This document shows, one piece after another, positions 21,373 to 33,757 of a DNA stretch of 64,000 nucleotides. The stretch comes from Durio zibethinus. Lineage: Eukaryota > Streptophyta > Magnoliopsida > Malvales > Malvaceae. The notes below the pieces were generated by a model. That model was not told the DNA's origin. It was given only the letters and a program-made list of their open reading frames with translations, and did not search any database. The stretch's first letter is position 1, and each line of letters opens with the position of its first letter. The stretch spans positions 14,857,403 through 14,921,402 of the forward strand of contig NW_019167860.1 of assembly GCF_002303985.1 (NCBI RefSeq). The letters are read 5' to 3'. The position numbers and the translations under genes were made by a program.

Positions 21373-24296
21373 TCACTTCCGAAGCCTGATGTGGGGATAG
21401 AGTTCCAAAATATGCTCTGGCATGAAGTCATGCCGTGTCAGAATTCCAACTATTGGAGGCCTCTGCATTTAGCACATAATTAATATACAGTTAGGACATA
21501 TATTCCCAAACAGAATTGCCCGCATAAATGTCTACAAATATAAGAGATAAAACTGGCTAATTCCCGACTTTCATGATAAAAACCCTTCATTCCCTACTAA
21601 AAAGTATTCTATCAAATAAACATGCATACGTCTGCACACACACACAAATAGAGAGCATGCGGGACTTACCCCGTGACTCTTTGGTACAACACACATGTGC
21701 CGGAGACCAAGTTGACGAAAGAGAACTGCAGCTTTGGCAAGTGACATGGTCTCAACCACTGTGTATGGCGATGCATTGGTGATAGGATGGAGATCAACAT
21801 ACATGTCCATATCCTCCTCTTCAATGTCAACGTCCTCTACTTTGATTCCTTTTCCTGACCCTGCCTTGTCAAAATCAAATGCAGCAAATCTACGTAATAT
21901 CTCATCTCCTGCACGTACCTTATCCCTTGAAAAAATCTTTCCCTTGAGTAAAACAAGCAAATGAGACCTTAGAACAAGCCCACACAATTCGGGCGCATCT
22001 GAAAAAGGTGGTTCATCAATCACAGGGAACCCATTATGCCCTGTAGTTCTCAAAGCATGTAATATATTTCCCACCTTTTCAACACCAGAAAAGGTGAACA
22101 AAGGGCCAGAAACAACATCCCGAGCAACTAAACTTTTCATGTATGGTTCTGCATGAGCCTCCATGTAAGGCAATCCTTTTAGTTTTACTATTTGGTCATA
22201 GACACCCTTGTTGAAAATATCACCCATGGTTTTTGAGATAAGGAGAACCAACATGACAAGTGGAAGGACCAATAAATTATTAGTGAGCTCAAGCAGTATA
22301 ACACACAGGGAAACTGTCATTCTCATAGTGCCACCAAGAAATGAAGCTGCCCCAAGGAGGGCAAAAAGACCAACATCAAGTTTAGAGATTGGTGCAAATA
22401 ATCTACCAACAAAGCGACCATAGGAAGCTCCTGCCAATATGACAGGGATGAAGAGACCAGAGGGGATAGCTATGCCATAAGTGATAAGTGATAATGCCAA
22501 GGCAGTAGACAGCACCAAAGAAGATGAAGAGAGAGGAGATATGAAATTCTTTCACGGTACTAGTACTCAACAGGTTGCGAATAGCATCATCATTAGTGTT
22601 TAAAAAGAGAGAGGCCAGGTCATTGTAATGACCTGACGGACACTGAAAGCTTTTGTAGTTGCCAGAAACATCAGTGTTGGGGCAGCTTGCAGACACATTG
22701 GTAGGGCAGGGGATGCATGTAGCTAACCATGGCAAGCCGTAAGAACATATTGATGTTAACAGGGAGATGGTAATAACAAGTAAGATCTTGACAGCAGCTC
22801 CTCTTCTGCAGAAACAGGAGAACCACTGGACTGTAGGATTTATCATCAAATGTAGCACAATGATAAAACTAGATCTACTAAAAACTCTAAAAAAATGCTA
22901 TAGAAGAAGTTTTATCAGTGTGTAATCAAATTAAAGCACATAGTACAGCACTGTCACATGAGAGAAAACAGAAAGTAGTTTTTGAAAAAAAAAAAAAAGA
23001 ATGATAAGCAAACCAGTGATAGTTAGCAAACAAAGATTATAGATGCTGTCATGTTAATAACAGTAGCAGTACTAGTGAACTACTTATACATAAAAATTCC
23101 AAGATCGATGATTGAATGTTGTACATACTCATTAATGATGCTGTAGGTGCGACGAACCTTATCAACGAGATAGTTATATAGGCTGCCAAAAATGCCTCCA
23201 ATGATCCCTAGAAGTATCACAGCCAGTATATCTGGAGTAATATATGTAACTTTGGCTGCACTGACATCATACATAATCAGTCCTCCTTCCCCAAACAACC
23301 CACAAATTCCAGTAGAGCATAATTGTATGAAAGCTCTCAAAACTATAGCGACTACTGCTGTTGTGAAAAAGGTTCTCCAAAGAAGAGCACTCCTCCACCT
23401 GTAGATAAGCAAAGGAAAAATACATATCACAACAGAATATGCAGGTAATGTCATTTCCTAAATGCAATGTATTCAACTAAACATCAAGAAATCAGGATGA
23501 AGTCATTAAATATTCAAGCAACGTTGCAATGATCATTGTAATTCACACACTTTACAGTTTCCACCTCAACATACTGTCTCATACCAGGCTTCCAAACAAT
23601 TCTGCAAAATGATTACAATATCACGTTTCTTTACCTCATTCAGTAGATATCAAGTTTTACAAGTCTTGCCATTTGAATAAATAAAACTAGAAAAGGTTAG
23701 AGCCTGAATGGCATGGAGAATAATATTCCTAGTAATGTTAATGAATTATCCGTCATACCATGTGCGCCAGCATTTAAGAGAATCTGCAAGACAAAACAAG
23801 GAAAAAGAGGAAAGAAAAGAGGGGAGGTGGGGGAGGGGGAGGGGCAATACAAATAAAACTCATTTTGTGGGAGAAAGAATAGGGGGTACCATGAAGCTGC
23901 CTCTTCAAGGGCAAAGAGGACACCACCAACTGGAGCACGAAAAGCAGCAGCCACACCAGCAGCAGCTCCACAAGTTATCAAGTCTCGCCTGTCACGATCA
24001 TTTTTTAAATATCTAAGCCATCTCCAAGTCAAATGGTATTTACGGGAACCTCCTTGCCCAATTAAAGAAGCTATGCAAGCACCTATGTGAACCATAGGCC
24101 CTTCTTTACCAACAACAAATCCAGCAGATACACCAAGAATTGAACCAAAAATCTGCCAGTTATGGAATAAGAAAATAAAACATATATTCGCAACCAGACA
24201 TAAAAAGGGGTTCAATCAATAGACAAATTAATGAAAAGGTATGCCCCACTTTCCCAGACTTTGTTTACATGACTAGCAAAGAAATTTGATCTGGTC

Positions 24297-24328
<32 letters not shown>

Positions 24329-27300
24329 TGTATGTAATGAGATATGCAAAATTGGTAAACCAGTATCAAGAGCACAAACAGGGTAAAGATAACTGACAGA
24401 AGAACCTTGTTAAATATTGGTTTACACTCTCTTACATGCATGCTTTTATTTTTCATGGAGACAGAGAGAACTGCCAATGCCATTCACCTTTACCAAGAGA
24501 GTACTTGGAGCCAGTATTGAATGAGCATCCACACCATTCAGATAGGCTTTCACTTCCGGAATACCAGAACCTGCTGCTGCTGGAGCAATAAAAGCACAAA
24601 GAGCTGCAGCTGCTGCTGCCAGACCTAAATTGCAGCCAGCATATGCTGCAAAAGCCTTGTAATATCTGCACTGAATCATTATCATGTCTGAGTTATCACA
24701 GGGAACTGTCAGTGTCAAGCAAATCCACTTAAAAGTCTAACCCACATTAGAATTGATAGTAAAATGATAAAACTAATGAATATGTTTTCAGCAAGTTGAT
24801 TAGACTTGGGAGTATGAGAAAATGTCCCAAATGCAGAACAATCTGAAACAGTTGTTAGACATTAAAGATTATATCTTCAAAACAGATGCAATGTATGTAT
24901 TTGAACTCATGAAAGATGAAAAAAGTTAAAGAGGAAAATAATGGAGATCTGAATTTAGTCTTTTTTCAAGGTTTGGCTGAATCCATTATCTACTCCTCCT
25001 TCTTGACTGCAGTTGCAGCATTGACACTACATGCTGCCAGTTCTACAAGCACTACAAGCATCATCATCACAACTATAATAGCTAAATCCATTGATCTACT
25101 CCTACTTCTTGACCGCAATTGTGGCATTGACACTATGTGACAGAATCCATCCAAGAAGTGCAAATTATCAGTTTCAGATATCTTGTTAAATTCGAGTACA
25201 TGTACTATGGTTTTAACTTGGGTTCTGCATTTAAACCAAAAAAAAGAACCCTTCAGTTCTGCATATATATACTTTCTAAGTTTACTAATAAAAACCTTGT
25301 TAATTATAGAAGTATTTCCTAATTTGTCAACATATACCCAAGAATGTCATACTACATACTCATCTAAGGTTGTATAGTTTGTTTGCAAAAGGTTAAGGAC
25401 CCAACTTCTGTTAACCACTTCAATATGAACTATCAATGAATTATGAAACCTCTTTGTAATAACTTTTCTCAATTTCACCTTTTTCTAGAAAACAAATTTT
25501 ACAACCACATCTTACTATAAAGTTTCACCTTTCTAGCCACCAATCTCAGCTAATGACCAACCATTCCTCATGCCCACCAAGTTTAATTATCTGAAAATTA
25601 AAACACTTTGATAATGCAGCATTATTAGCTAGATTGTCCGATATCTGATATATTAAACAATGCATATAACATTCATGCCTTAATTAAGTTTATTCACTTG
25701 AATTTAAAGTATTAATGAAGTCTAAATCATTAATTGTTCTTAGCGCTGTCATGCCGGGTATAACACAACATTCAAAGAACTGTTTTTTGCTTTTTCCTGT
25801 TTGTCCTCTTTTTATTTCTTACTAAAGATGAAGTTCCAATTATCCTTCCACTGAGAAGAGACCTAAAGATTTTCAAGATTTGGGATCAATATATGACAAA
25901 ACTGAATTGATCCCTTGAACCTTAGTCCACCAATAGCTAACTACACTAATACACTGGTTTAACTATTAGAAAAAGGAAAAGACAATCACTGTTGACACTT
26001 GATAGTCATCTAATTAGATGTTTCAAGACCATCAGACCATGTTTACCACTTAGAATAATTATAGGATATAAACACAGAAAATATCTCAGGTTCTCAGCAT
26101 TAGGAAGTGTTTTGCTTTGACACCTAAGGAAGAGGCAGTGGCAACAGCCAATAAGTACAGCAGTTTCAGTGGTCAAACAATAACAAGTTTTCAACCATAG
26201 TGTAAAATGTCTCTTATATTTAAAAACATTATGATTTCATTTTTGCATATGTATCTGCACTCACAACAAACAAGGCAGAGGTAAGGAAGGAGAACAAAAA
26301 CTGCAAAAGTAGAAAATCTACTGTTGTTTCGGATCATTTTGATCATTTGCAGAAATGAATCTGCCTGACCAAAGAAAAAGTAAAATGGTAATTGTCCAAG
26401 TAGAAAGCACTCAGGGCTGCAAATGAATACCCAACCAAAGACATAAGCATAATATAATTACAGGATAACATCATCAATGCACATTTATGAAGGGAGTTCA
26501 GGCATATAAATTTGGGAAATTTAAATGTTGATGGCAGTTGAAGAGCTGGCTTTACTTGTGCTCCAGCATGAGTTCTGTGGTCAGCAGCAGCTTGAAACCA
26601 GCAATATTCTTAACTGCTATATTGTTAAAAATGCCAACTAGTCCAGTGCCTAGCCCTATAATAAGTGCAAATGCCCACTTAAGCAGAACATACTGAAATA
26701 TTTGGATCTTCCTCCTTGACCGCCAATCCTGCTTGAATAATTCATTTTCTGCAATCCTGTTATACACAAAAAAATGATACAACGGTTGGTAGCTACAACA
26801 AATTGCTAAGCAACAATTCTAACATAATTACTCCCTATCAAAGTAAAATTATGCATTTTTCTCCAAAAATATTACAATTAAAATTTGAAATTTACAAAAT
26901 ATATAATGTCTTGTTATATATGCAAATTTTGCTTTGTGCTTCCAGTTGCAAAAACAGTAACTATAGGATTTTCCATTATAGCTGAAATTGAATATTTTAA
27001 AACAGCAGTGTTATTGTGGAAAAGTAACTAAGAAAACCAACACAAACAAAATAAGATAAGAGCATGTTGAAGATGTCTAATTACATATGCAGAACTGCAG
27101 GTAAAAAAAAGTTAAAATTGAAAAAAATTGCAAAGGCAGCATGATATATAGTTGATCTTTGATTCCTGTGAGAAATGCCAATAAAGAAACTCAGTTTGGG
27201 TATAATTAGCCAACAAAATAATAAAAAGTGAAATTAAATAATGGGATTAAGAGAAAAACAAAAAGGAAATGAATGAGGAGTTCAGAAATAGAAGGGTGGC

Positions 27301-27477
27301 GGTGGTTAGTGCTTACTCATAATCAAGGCTCTCGACGGAGCAAACATTGGCACCCACAATAGCGATCTGGGATGTAGTGTTGTGCCTCTTAATCAAAAGT
27401 GGTTGACTGTATATCCTCTGATATTCCTTCTCAATATCGCTTTCAATATTAACATCCACATTATTTTCTTCATCCAT
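21373..27477 (-). CDS. CLC-C: CLC-c type vacuolar/endomembrane anion channel/transporter, frameshifted in exon 6
   Basis: Seven coding exons with GT-AG introns: 27477-27317, 26756-26556, 24665-24488, 24152-23890, 23398-23129, 22805-21670, 21462-21373. The protein has the CLC signatures GSGIPEVKAYLNG (GSGIPE at residues 153-158), GKEGPMVH (gating Glu197) and the proton-glutamate region ALEEAASW (263-264), followed by C-terminal CBS domains and ending in LTRHDFMPEH. Ser in GSGIPE, rather than Pro as in nitrate-selective CLC-a/b, and overall similarity point to CLC-c, a chloride transporter of the vacuolar membrane. Exon lengths sum to 2299 nt. Removing a 7-bp tandem duplication at 22479-22492 gives 2292 nt, 764 codons, close to the family length. 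As written, translation shifts after about residue 465 and stops about 26 codons later, losing the last membrane helices and the CBS region. A 5' UTR intron (27773-27530) is likely. Domain identity is certain; whether the shift is real is open. Confidence 0.95.
22479..22492. repeat. 7-bp tandem duplication causing a CLC-c frameshift
   Basis: AAGTGAT occurs twice in a row (22479-22485, 22486-22492). On the coding strand this turns the expected GIITYGIAIPSG into GIITY followed by an out-of-frame tail; the correct frame resumes immediately beyond it. One copy restores an exact multiple of three across the gene. Confidence 0.9.
24299..24324. repeat. (AT)13 microsatellite in a CLC-c intron
   Basis: Uninterrupted AT dinucleotide run in the intron between exons 3 and 4. 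Likely length-polymorphic. Confidence 0.95.
24980..25136. repeat. Diverged 105-bp direct duplication in CLC-c intron 2
   Basis: AATCCATTATCTACTCCTCC at 24980 recurs as AATCCATTGATCTACTCCTA at 25085, and both continue to a shared GCATTGACACTA. It sits in the 1.9-kb intron between exons 2 and 3. No coding role is seen; the rest of the intron (24666-26555) shows no recognisable gene. Confidence 0.75.
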
Positions 27478-27935
27478 TATTTTACAAAACAATAACAACT
27501 TTGTCCTTTTATGTTATTTGTTCATCAACCTGCACTCCAATGATTGACAATGCTTCAGTTTCAATGCAACAAGTAGAAAACCAAAATCAGCAAAGCAAAG
27601 CAACACAACCCTTATTCTGAAATCTGACATAATAGAGAAAAGAAAAGCAGATTTCTTCAGTGAATACTGATAAAGAGAGCAGCGTTTAACTTAATTGTTG
27701 CTTGAGTTTGTAGATTGCAGACAAAAAGAGAGTAAGATCTGCCAAAAGTACAGCAGAATAAGAAGAGAGTTACCTGACACAAAAAAGACTATCTGACAAA
27801 ACTTTCACATGTACTCTGATGTGCTTTGACAGGATCAAAAAAGGATGATGTTTTGAACCATTTTCAGATTCAATTTGTACTTGCCATTGCTAGTTTATGT
27901 ATGGTATGGATATTTGGTTGATTAGGGAGGTGATT

Positions 27936-27938
<3 letters not shown>

Positions 27939-27976
<38 letters not shown>
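27939..27976. repeat. (AT)19 microsatellite upstream of CLC-c
   Basis: Pure AT run of 38 bp about 460 bp upstream of the CLC-c ATG and roughly 165 bp beyond the presumed 5' UTR intron donor. It lies in the promoter region. Confidence 0.95.
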
Positions 27977-27981
<5 letters not shown>

Positions 27982-28461
27982 TTATTACTTATCAAAAAAA
28001 AAAAGAAAAAAAATTATGGAAAGAAACATGAGTGCCAAAACTTAATCAACTTTTTATGTATTACTTATTATTATATTCACATGGGAAATGGGAAAATCCT
28101 TATCTAAGCAAACAAAAAAAGTAATTAATGGTGAATTTGAAGAGGCAGAATTGCAAAATCCAACAAAAAGGTAAAAAAAAAAAAAAATTATCAAAAGTGA
28201 AGCAGACAATTTTGGAGTTATTACTAAGGATTTATTATAACTTTTTCATTTATGCCGTTTGGATGGTGGTACATTCATCAATTTGAAAAGACTATGAATT
28301 TTGGCTTGTAGCGTTGCCAGCCAAGACGGCATGTTCCTTTCAGTGTGCATTGTACCTGTTAGACCCTGATCGCCGAGTCATCATGCTACTCGCTCTTCTC
28401 AACAAGTCAAACAGAGTCAACATAAATGATGAATTTTGATACTTAATTTTGAATGAATCAA

Positions 28462-28879
28462 TTAATATTTTATTTATTTTTAATAAAATTTATTATATCA
28501 TAAAATTATAAAATAAAAATATTGTTATGAAAATATTAAATTTTAAGAGAGTATTAATAGTTTTACATGAATGACAAAATTACTAATTACATAATTTCTA
28601 ATAAATTGCAAATTTTTTTAACAAAATATACTTTTATCGAAACAAAAAATTAAATATTATTTTTTTTAAATTAATATTTTATTCTTTTAATAAAATATAT
28701 TGTATCATAAAATTATAAAATAAAAATATTATTATGACAATATTAAATTTTAAAAGAGTATTAATACTTTTAAATGAATGATAAAATTACTAATTACATA
28801 AATTTTAATAAATTGCAAATTTTTTTAATAACAATATAGTTTTATCAAAACAAAAAAATTAAATATTATTTTTAAAAAA
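28462..28879. repeat. 209-bp tandem duplication, AT-rich
   Basis: Two head-to-tail copies, starting TTAATATTTTAT at 28462 and again at 28671, stay alignable to AATTAAATATTATTTTT at each end. Scattered substitutions and small indels show an old duplication. Confidence 0.88.
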
Positions 28880-28959
28880 TTAAGTTGAAAATTTAAGATC
28901 AAAGTTATGATCAAATCTTCTTTAAAATGATTCTATTAAGTTACTATTAAATTGCAATT

Positions 28960-29690
28960 AATTTCATACTAACTTATAAATAATTTATCGTTAAATTATG
29001 AATGATTTATTACTTAAATAGATTATTTATTATAAAATTATAATTGATTTATTATTAATTTATTAATGATTTACTATAAAATTATCAAGAATTAATTAAT
29101 TTATTATTAAATGATCACTTATTTACAACTTAATTATTGATAATTTACAACAAAATTATTAATAATTTACTATTACATTATCAGTGATTTCTTATTAATT
29201 TATCAATAATTTATTACTAAATTAGCAATAATTTACTATTTTATTATCATACATTTACTACTATGATATTATTGATGTATTACTTAATTTTTTGTTATTT
29301 ATTATAAAATTATCATCGATTTATTATTAAATTATTCATTATTCACTATCAAGTTACACTTATTTATATTAAGTTATCCATAATTTATTATTACATTATT
29401 GTTGATTAGCTATTAATTAATTATCAATAATTTACTTCTAAAATATACTAATTTGCTTTTAAGTTTCTAATTATTAACTACTAAATTATCAATTATCTAT
29501 TTATTACTAAGTTATTTATGATATATTACCAAATTTATCAATTAATTACTTTTAAAATGAAAATGATTATTATTAAGTTATTATAATTTTATTATTAAGT
29601 TATTATTAATTTATTACTAAATTGTTAATATTAACTACTAAATTATTACTTATTTGTCATTAAATTATCCTTAATTTACTTCTATGTTAT
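28960..29690. repeat. Degenerate AT-rich minisatellite (about 22-26-bp period)
   Basis: Dozens of imperfect copies of a unit close to AATTATCAATGATTTATTA, with unit variants ending ACTATTAA or ACTACTAA, run through this stretch. Period and unit drift, so copy number cannot be given by eye. It directly follows the 209-bp duplication. Confidence 0.7.
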
Positions 29691-30769
29691 TAAGTTTTTA
29701 TAACTATGAAATATGAAGCTTAAAAAATCTACAGACAATATATGGGAATTTTCTTTTAATATAATAAAATTGTTATTTCATTTAAATTTATAATTTTTTA
29801 TTGAATAGGTTTATGATTGGTTATCAAAGATAAAAGTTTTGGCTTTATTCTTGTTAGTAACTTAGAGGTAAAATGGCAATAACCTAGGAATATTTAGATC
29901 AGTAAATTAGCAATAACTTGGGGGTATTTGGATTAGTCACTTTTAACATTAAAAAATTTATAAGGGTAAATCATTATAAATTTAGAGGGACTATTCAGGT
30001 CATTATCTTTTAACATTTAAAAAAAAAATTTAAGCAGTTTAATTTTTTGTACTCTTTTAATTTTAGTTAATTTAAATTAAACTTAAAAATAAATTAACAT
30101 AAGATATATATTTAAGAAAATTTTATTAATTTAAAATTTTATGAGGGAATTTAAATTAAACACTTTTACCGCTTGCAATTTATTTTTTTTATACACAGAT
30201 GATACACTAAAAATTTTGTACGAGATTTGCTACAAAATAATTTTTTATTTTAAACATTAATAATTTAGAGTGAAATTCAAGCAAAATCAAAATTGGGTTG
30301 ATGAATCTAATAAGGAAAAGATTGTTAATTTTAAAGGCGAGTGGTGAAGAGTTGTTTCTTTCTTTTCTTTTTTTTTTTAAATATTTTATAATTTGTCAAA
30401 TAAGTAAATGTCTGATGTTCAGCAAAATGATAGCCGAATAAGAGATTTTATTAATTCAATCTCATTAATAAACTTGAAAAAAAAAATACAAAAAGAACTA
30501 TCCTTCTTAATAAAGAGATTCCAATAAAATAAAAGTTACTCTATCTACCAAATGAAACAATAAGCTAATAACGCTTAACCTGATAACAGTTTAAAATTTA
30601 ATCCAACAACAATCTACAGTTTCAAAACAACACCAAACACAGATTGAAGTTCTTAAGAATACAAAAGCAAATGAAATGCTCAAAAAAATCCCCAAATAGC
30701 CGACCAAAACAAACCATCATTTGTAGCAAATACTTTCAATGTCAGGTCAGTTCAACTGGTCCACTATCT

Positions 30770-33723
30770 TCAGTCAGGAAGAATTTGCTCACCATCTGCA
30801 TCCGCTTCTGTCTCAACCTTGGGTTTTGATGAAGCTTGGCTAGCTCCAGGAGCCTGCTTCTTCTTAATCCCACTTACTATGTCATCAATTCTTAGAAGCA
30901 TGCAAGCGGCTTCTATGGCTGTCTTAAAAGTTTGCTCCTTCACATTGTATGCATCCCAGATCTGACATATTTTTAACAAATGATTTATCAAATCGAAGTA
31001 ACTACTTTCTGCACACTTCGATTAATCATTAAGCCAAAATCACAAATAATAGAGAAGCAATTAGATTTTTTTTTTTTTTTTACATCTGAACTTTATACCC
31101 ATATAAGTCAACAGAAAGGCACGTAGAGATGCATCAGATATCCAAATTAAACAGGTGATTCCATCACCTTTCACCAACATGCTTCAGGGACATCAGAATG
31201 AATTATTATCAAGAAATTGCAAAGATCAAATTATCTATCTTTTTCTCCAAGTAAAAATAAAAGAGAAGGAATTACATTTATGATCCTCAAACTTTCACCA
31301 GAGTTTCGCTTCCACACCTCACACCTAAGTTGTTAATCTATACAGTTTTCATCTAGAACGTTGATTAAAAGTGTAGTGATATTTATAACATGCCATCCAA
31401 GGGATGTTAATGAAGTGAATTTGTAGATCAGTGCCAAATACAATGACATGCAGATACCATTAAAATCTAAAACAGTGTTTCCTTTTCTCATTATTTTTCA
31501 CACTCTCTCCTCTCTTTTCATATATTAGAAAAGAAAAATCCTTGTCAACACTCTTTTGCCTCACAGGCATCCAAACTTCCTTTACGTACAAAATCATAAC
31601 CATAGGAGTTGCAGATATAAAACTTTCTCTTGAAACCCAAACCAGAATGCATCACCATCCATTTGCTTTCTCAAACTTAGCAACAGAATCACCTCTTTTT
31701 TAATCTCCCTTCTCCCTTACAATCCCATATTCATATACTAACCATAAACCATGCACAACTTACAGCTCAATTCTGACACCATCACACTCTCCCAACTCAT
31801 CTTTCAGCCTTAAATCCCTCACTAAATCTAGTTCTTGTCACCTGCCTCAAGGTCTTGCCAGGAATTGAGACAGATTTTGCAGACATGGAATTTTTAGGAC
31901 AAATAGATCAAAATTTACAATGACAGACCAAAACGAGTGGTTTTCTTAACAATTTGTTTTTAATAAAAAAATCACCATTTTGTTGTCAAAGGGGTCATAG
32001 ATGTCTTACATGGCTCTGAAGTGGACAATCTGATCCATCTTATTAACATCTTGAAAGGTGGGACATAATTGTTACACATAATCAGGGTTTAGGGCGGAAA
32101 TTGGAGCAATGAAAAGTTCAGGTGGAAAAGTGAAATTATGGTGAAATTTTTAGGAACAACAGATAGAGTCTTAAAGAAAAAGTACAAATTTCATCATACC
32201 TTTCGCTCTTTCATGTCAGCAATGGCACCAGTATTCCCATCTATGCCAATCCATGCATTTTCACCATTTGCATGCTACAATCACAATTTGAGAAAATAGA
32301 AACTGAAAGGGTAAGGATATCTACAAAAGCGTATAACTGCAATCTAGAAACATTCATACCTTTCCTTGCAGAGCAGTCATGGTTCGAATCACATTAACCC
32401 CGCAATTCTGTGCCAAAGTACGTGGTATGGCTTCAAAAGCAATGGCAGCAGCTTCATACGGCCACTGTTATACAACCAAAGAATATAAACAAACTAACAA
32501 CTAAAAAATAGGAAATTACCAAAGTTAAATCTCTAAAAACATTGGTTAGTATATTCAAATATCAAGAAAGGTTAGCATTCAGAATCATAATACTCTAGAC
32601 TGATCTGGATGAAACAATCAAGCACCTTTTCTATGCCTTCAACAGATGAACTCTTCTGCTTCAAAGTGGCAGAAACAGTTAATTCTGTAGCACCACCACC
32701 GGGAACAAGTTTCGGATTCTTGATTATGTTTCTTGCAACAGACATGGCATCCTGTAATTGAAACAAGCTTCAGAACTTCAACCAAAAGAAAAAAAGAAAA
32801 AGGAAACATCAGAACTTAATTCCATTTACCTGCAAATTTCTTTCTACCTCATTCAGGAGATCCTTGCTAGCACCCCTTAGGAGAACTGTACAAGCTTTTG
32901 GATCTTTGCAATCAACAATGAACGCAAAGAACTCATCCCCAATTTTTTTAACCTCAAGTAGCCCAGCTCCAGTACCAACATCAGATTCCTGCAATTCATC
33001 AGGACGATTCACAATAACAGCTCCAGATGCCTTTGCTATTCTATTGTTGTCTGTCTTTCTCACCCTCCTAATTGCACTGACACCAGCCTTACTAAGATAA
33101 TGGCATGCCAAATCGCTAAGTCCTTTTTCTGTAATCACCAAGTCTGGCTTGAATTTCAGAATCTGCATGCAAAGGTTCTCAATGTATTCTTCTTCCATTT
33201 TCAATAGGACTTCCCAATCTTCTTCCCTAACCAACTCAGCATTTGTTTGGTTCTCCCCTTTCTTATACTCGAGGGGACAATCAAGAAGAATAATACGTGG
33301 GTTGACAATCTTTCTTTTCATTTTGCCAGGCACAACTACATCTTTATTGATCATCACTCCCTTGAGGACCTTAGAATCCTCCAACTGGCCACCGGGTACT
33401 TTCTCTACTTTAATGTATTTTTTAATATCAACTTCTCGCAGGCCTTGGCCAAGGTCAACTCCGACTGTTTGAGTTGCATCAATTGCCAAATCCTGGAAGT
33501 TAAAATTAAGTAGCCATAAAAATTAACCAGAAAAATACTGATACAAGTCTTAGAACTTCATTTTTCAGCCTTAAATCCTTTACAAATCTGATTCTTCTTA
33601 CTTTATATACAGAAATTTAAAGAAGCCTTTATTTTTGGTTTTTTTTGCCAGTTCAATCAAAATCTAGGCACATACATATTTTCAGCTAGAATAAAAAAAA
33701 AAAGTTATGAAGATTTTTTTTTA

Positions 33724-33757
<34 letters not shown>

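Larger units (their letters stand above)
27977..30600. other. AT-rich intergenic region between CLC-c and CCT3
   Basis: No gene seen. About 28250-28430 is less AT-rich, probably upstream flank of CLC-c. The rest is dominated by the tandem repeats listed separately and by low-complexity AT sequence. Plus-strand text near 29870-29990 repeats an AATAACTTGGG/AATAACCTAGG motif. The end belongs to the 3' flank of CCT3. Confidence 0.65.

Noticed and set aside
21573..22423. Plus-strand ORFs opposite CLC-c exon 6
   Set aside because: Antisense shadows of conserved coding sequence.
32864..33513. Plus-strand ORFs of 78-107 codons opposite CCT3 exon 9
   Set aside because: Antisense shadows of the large CCT3 exon.
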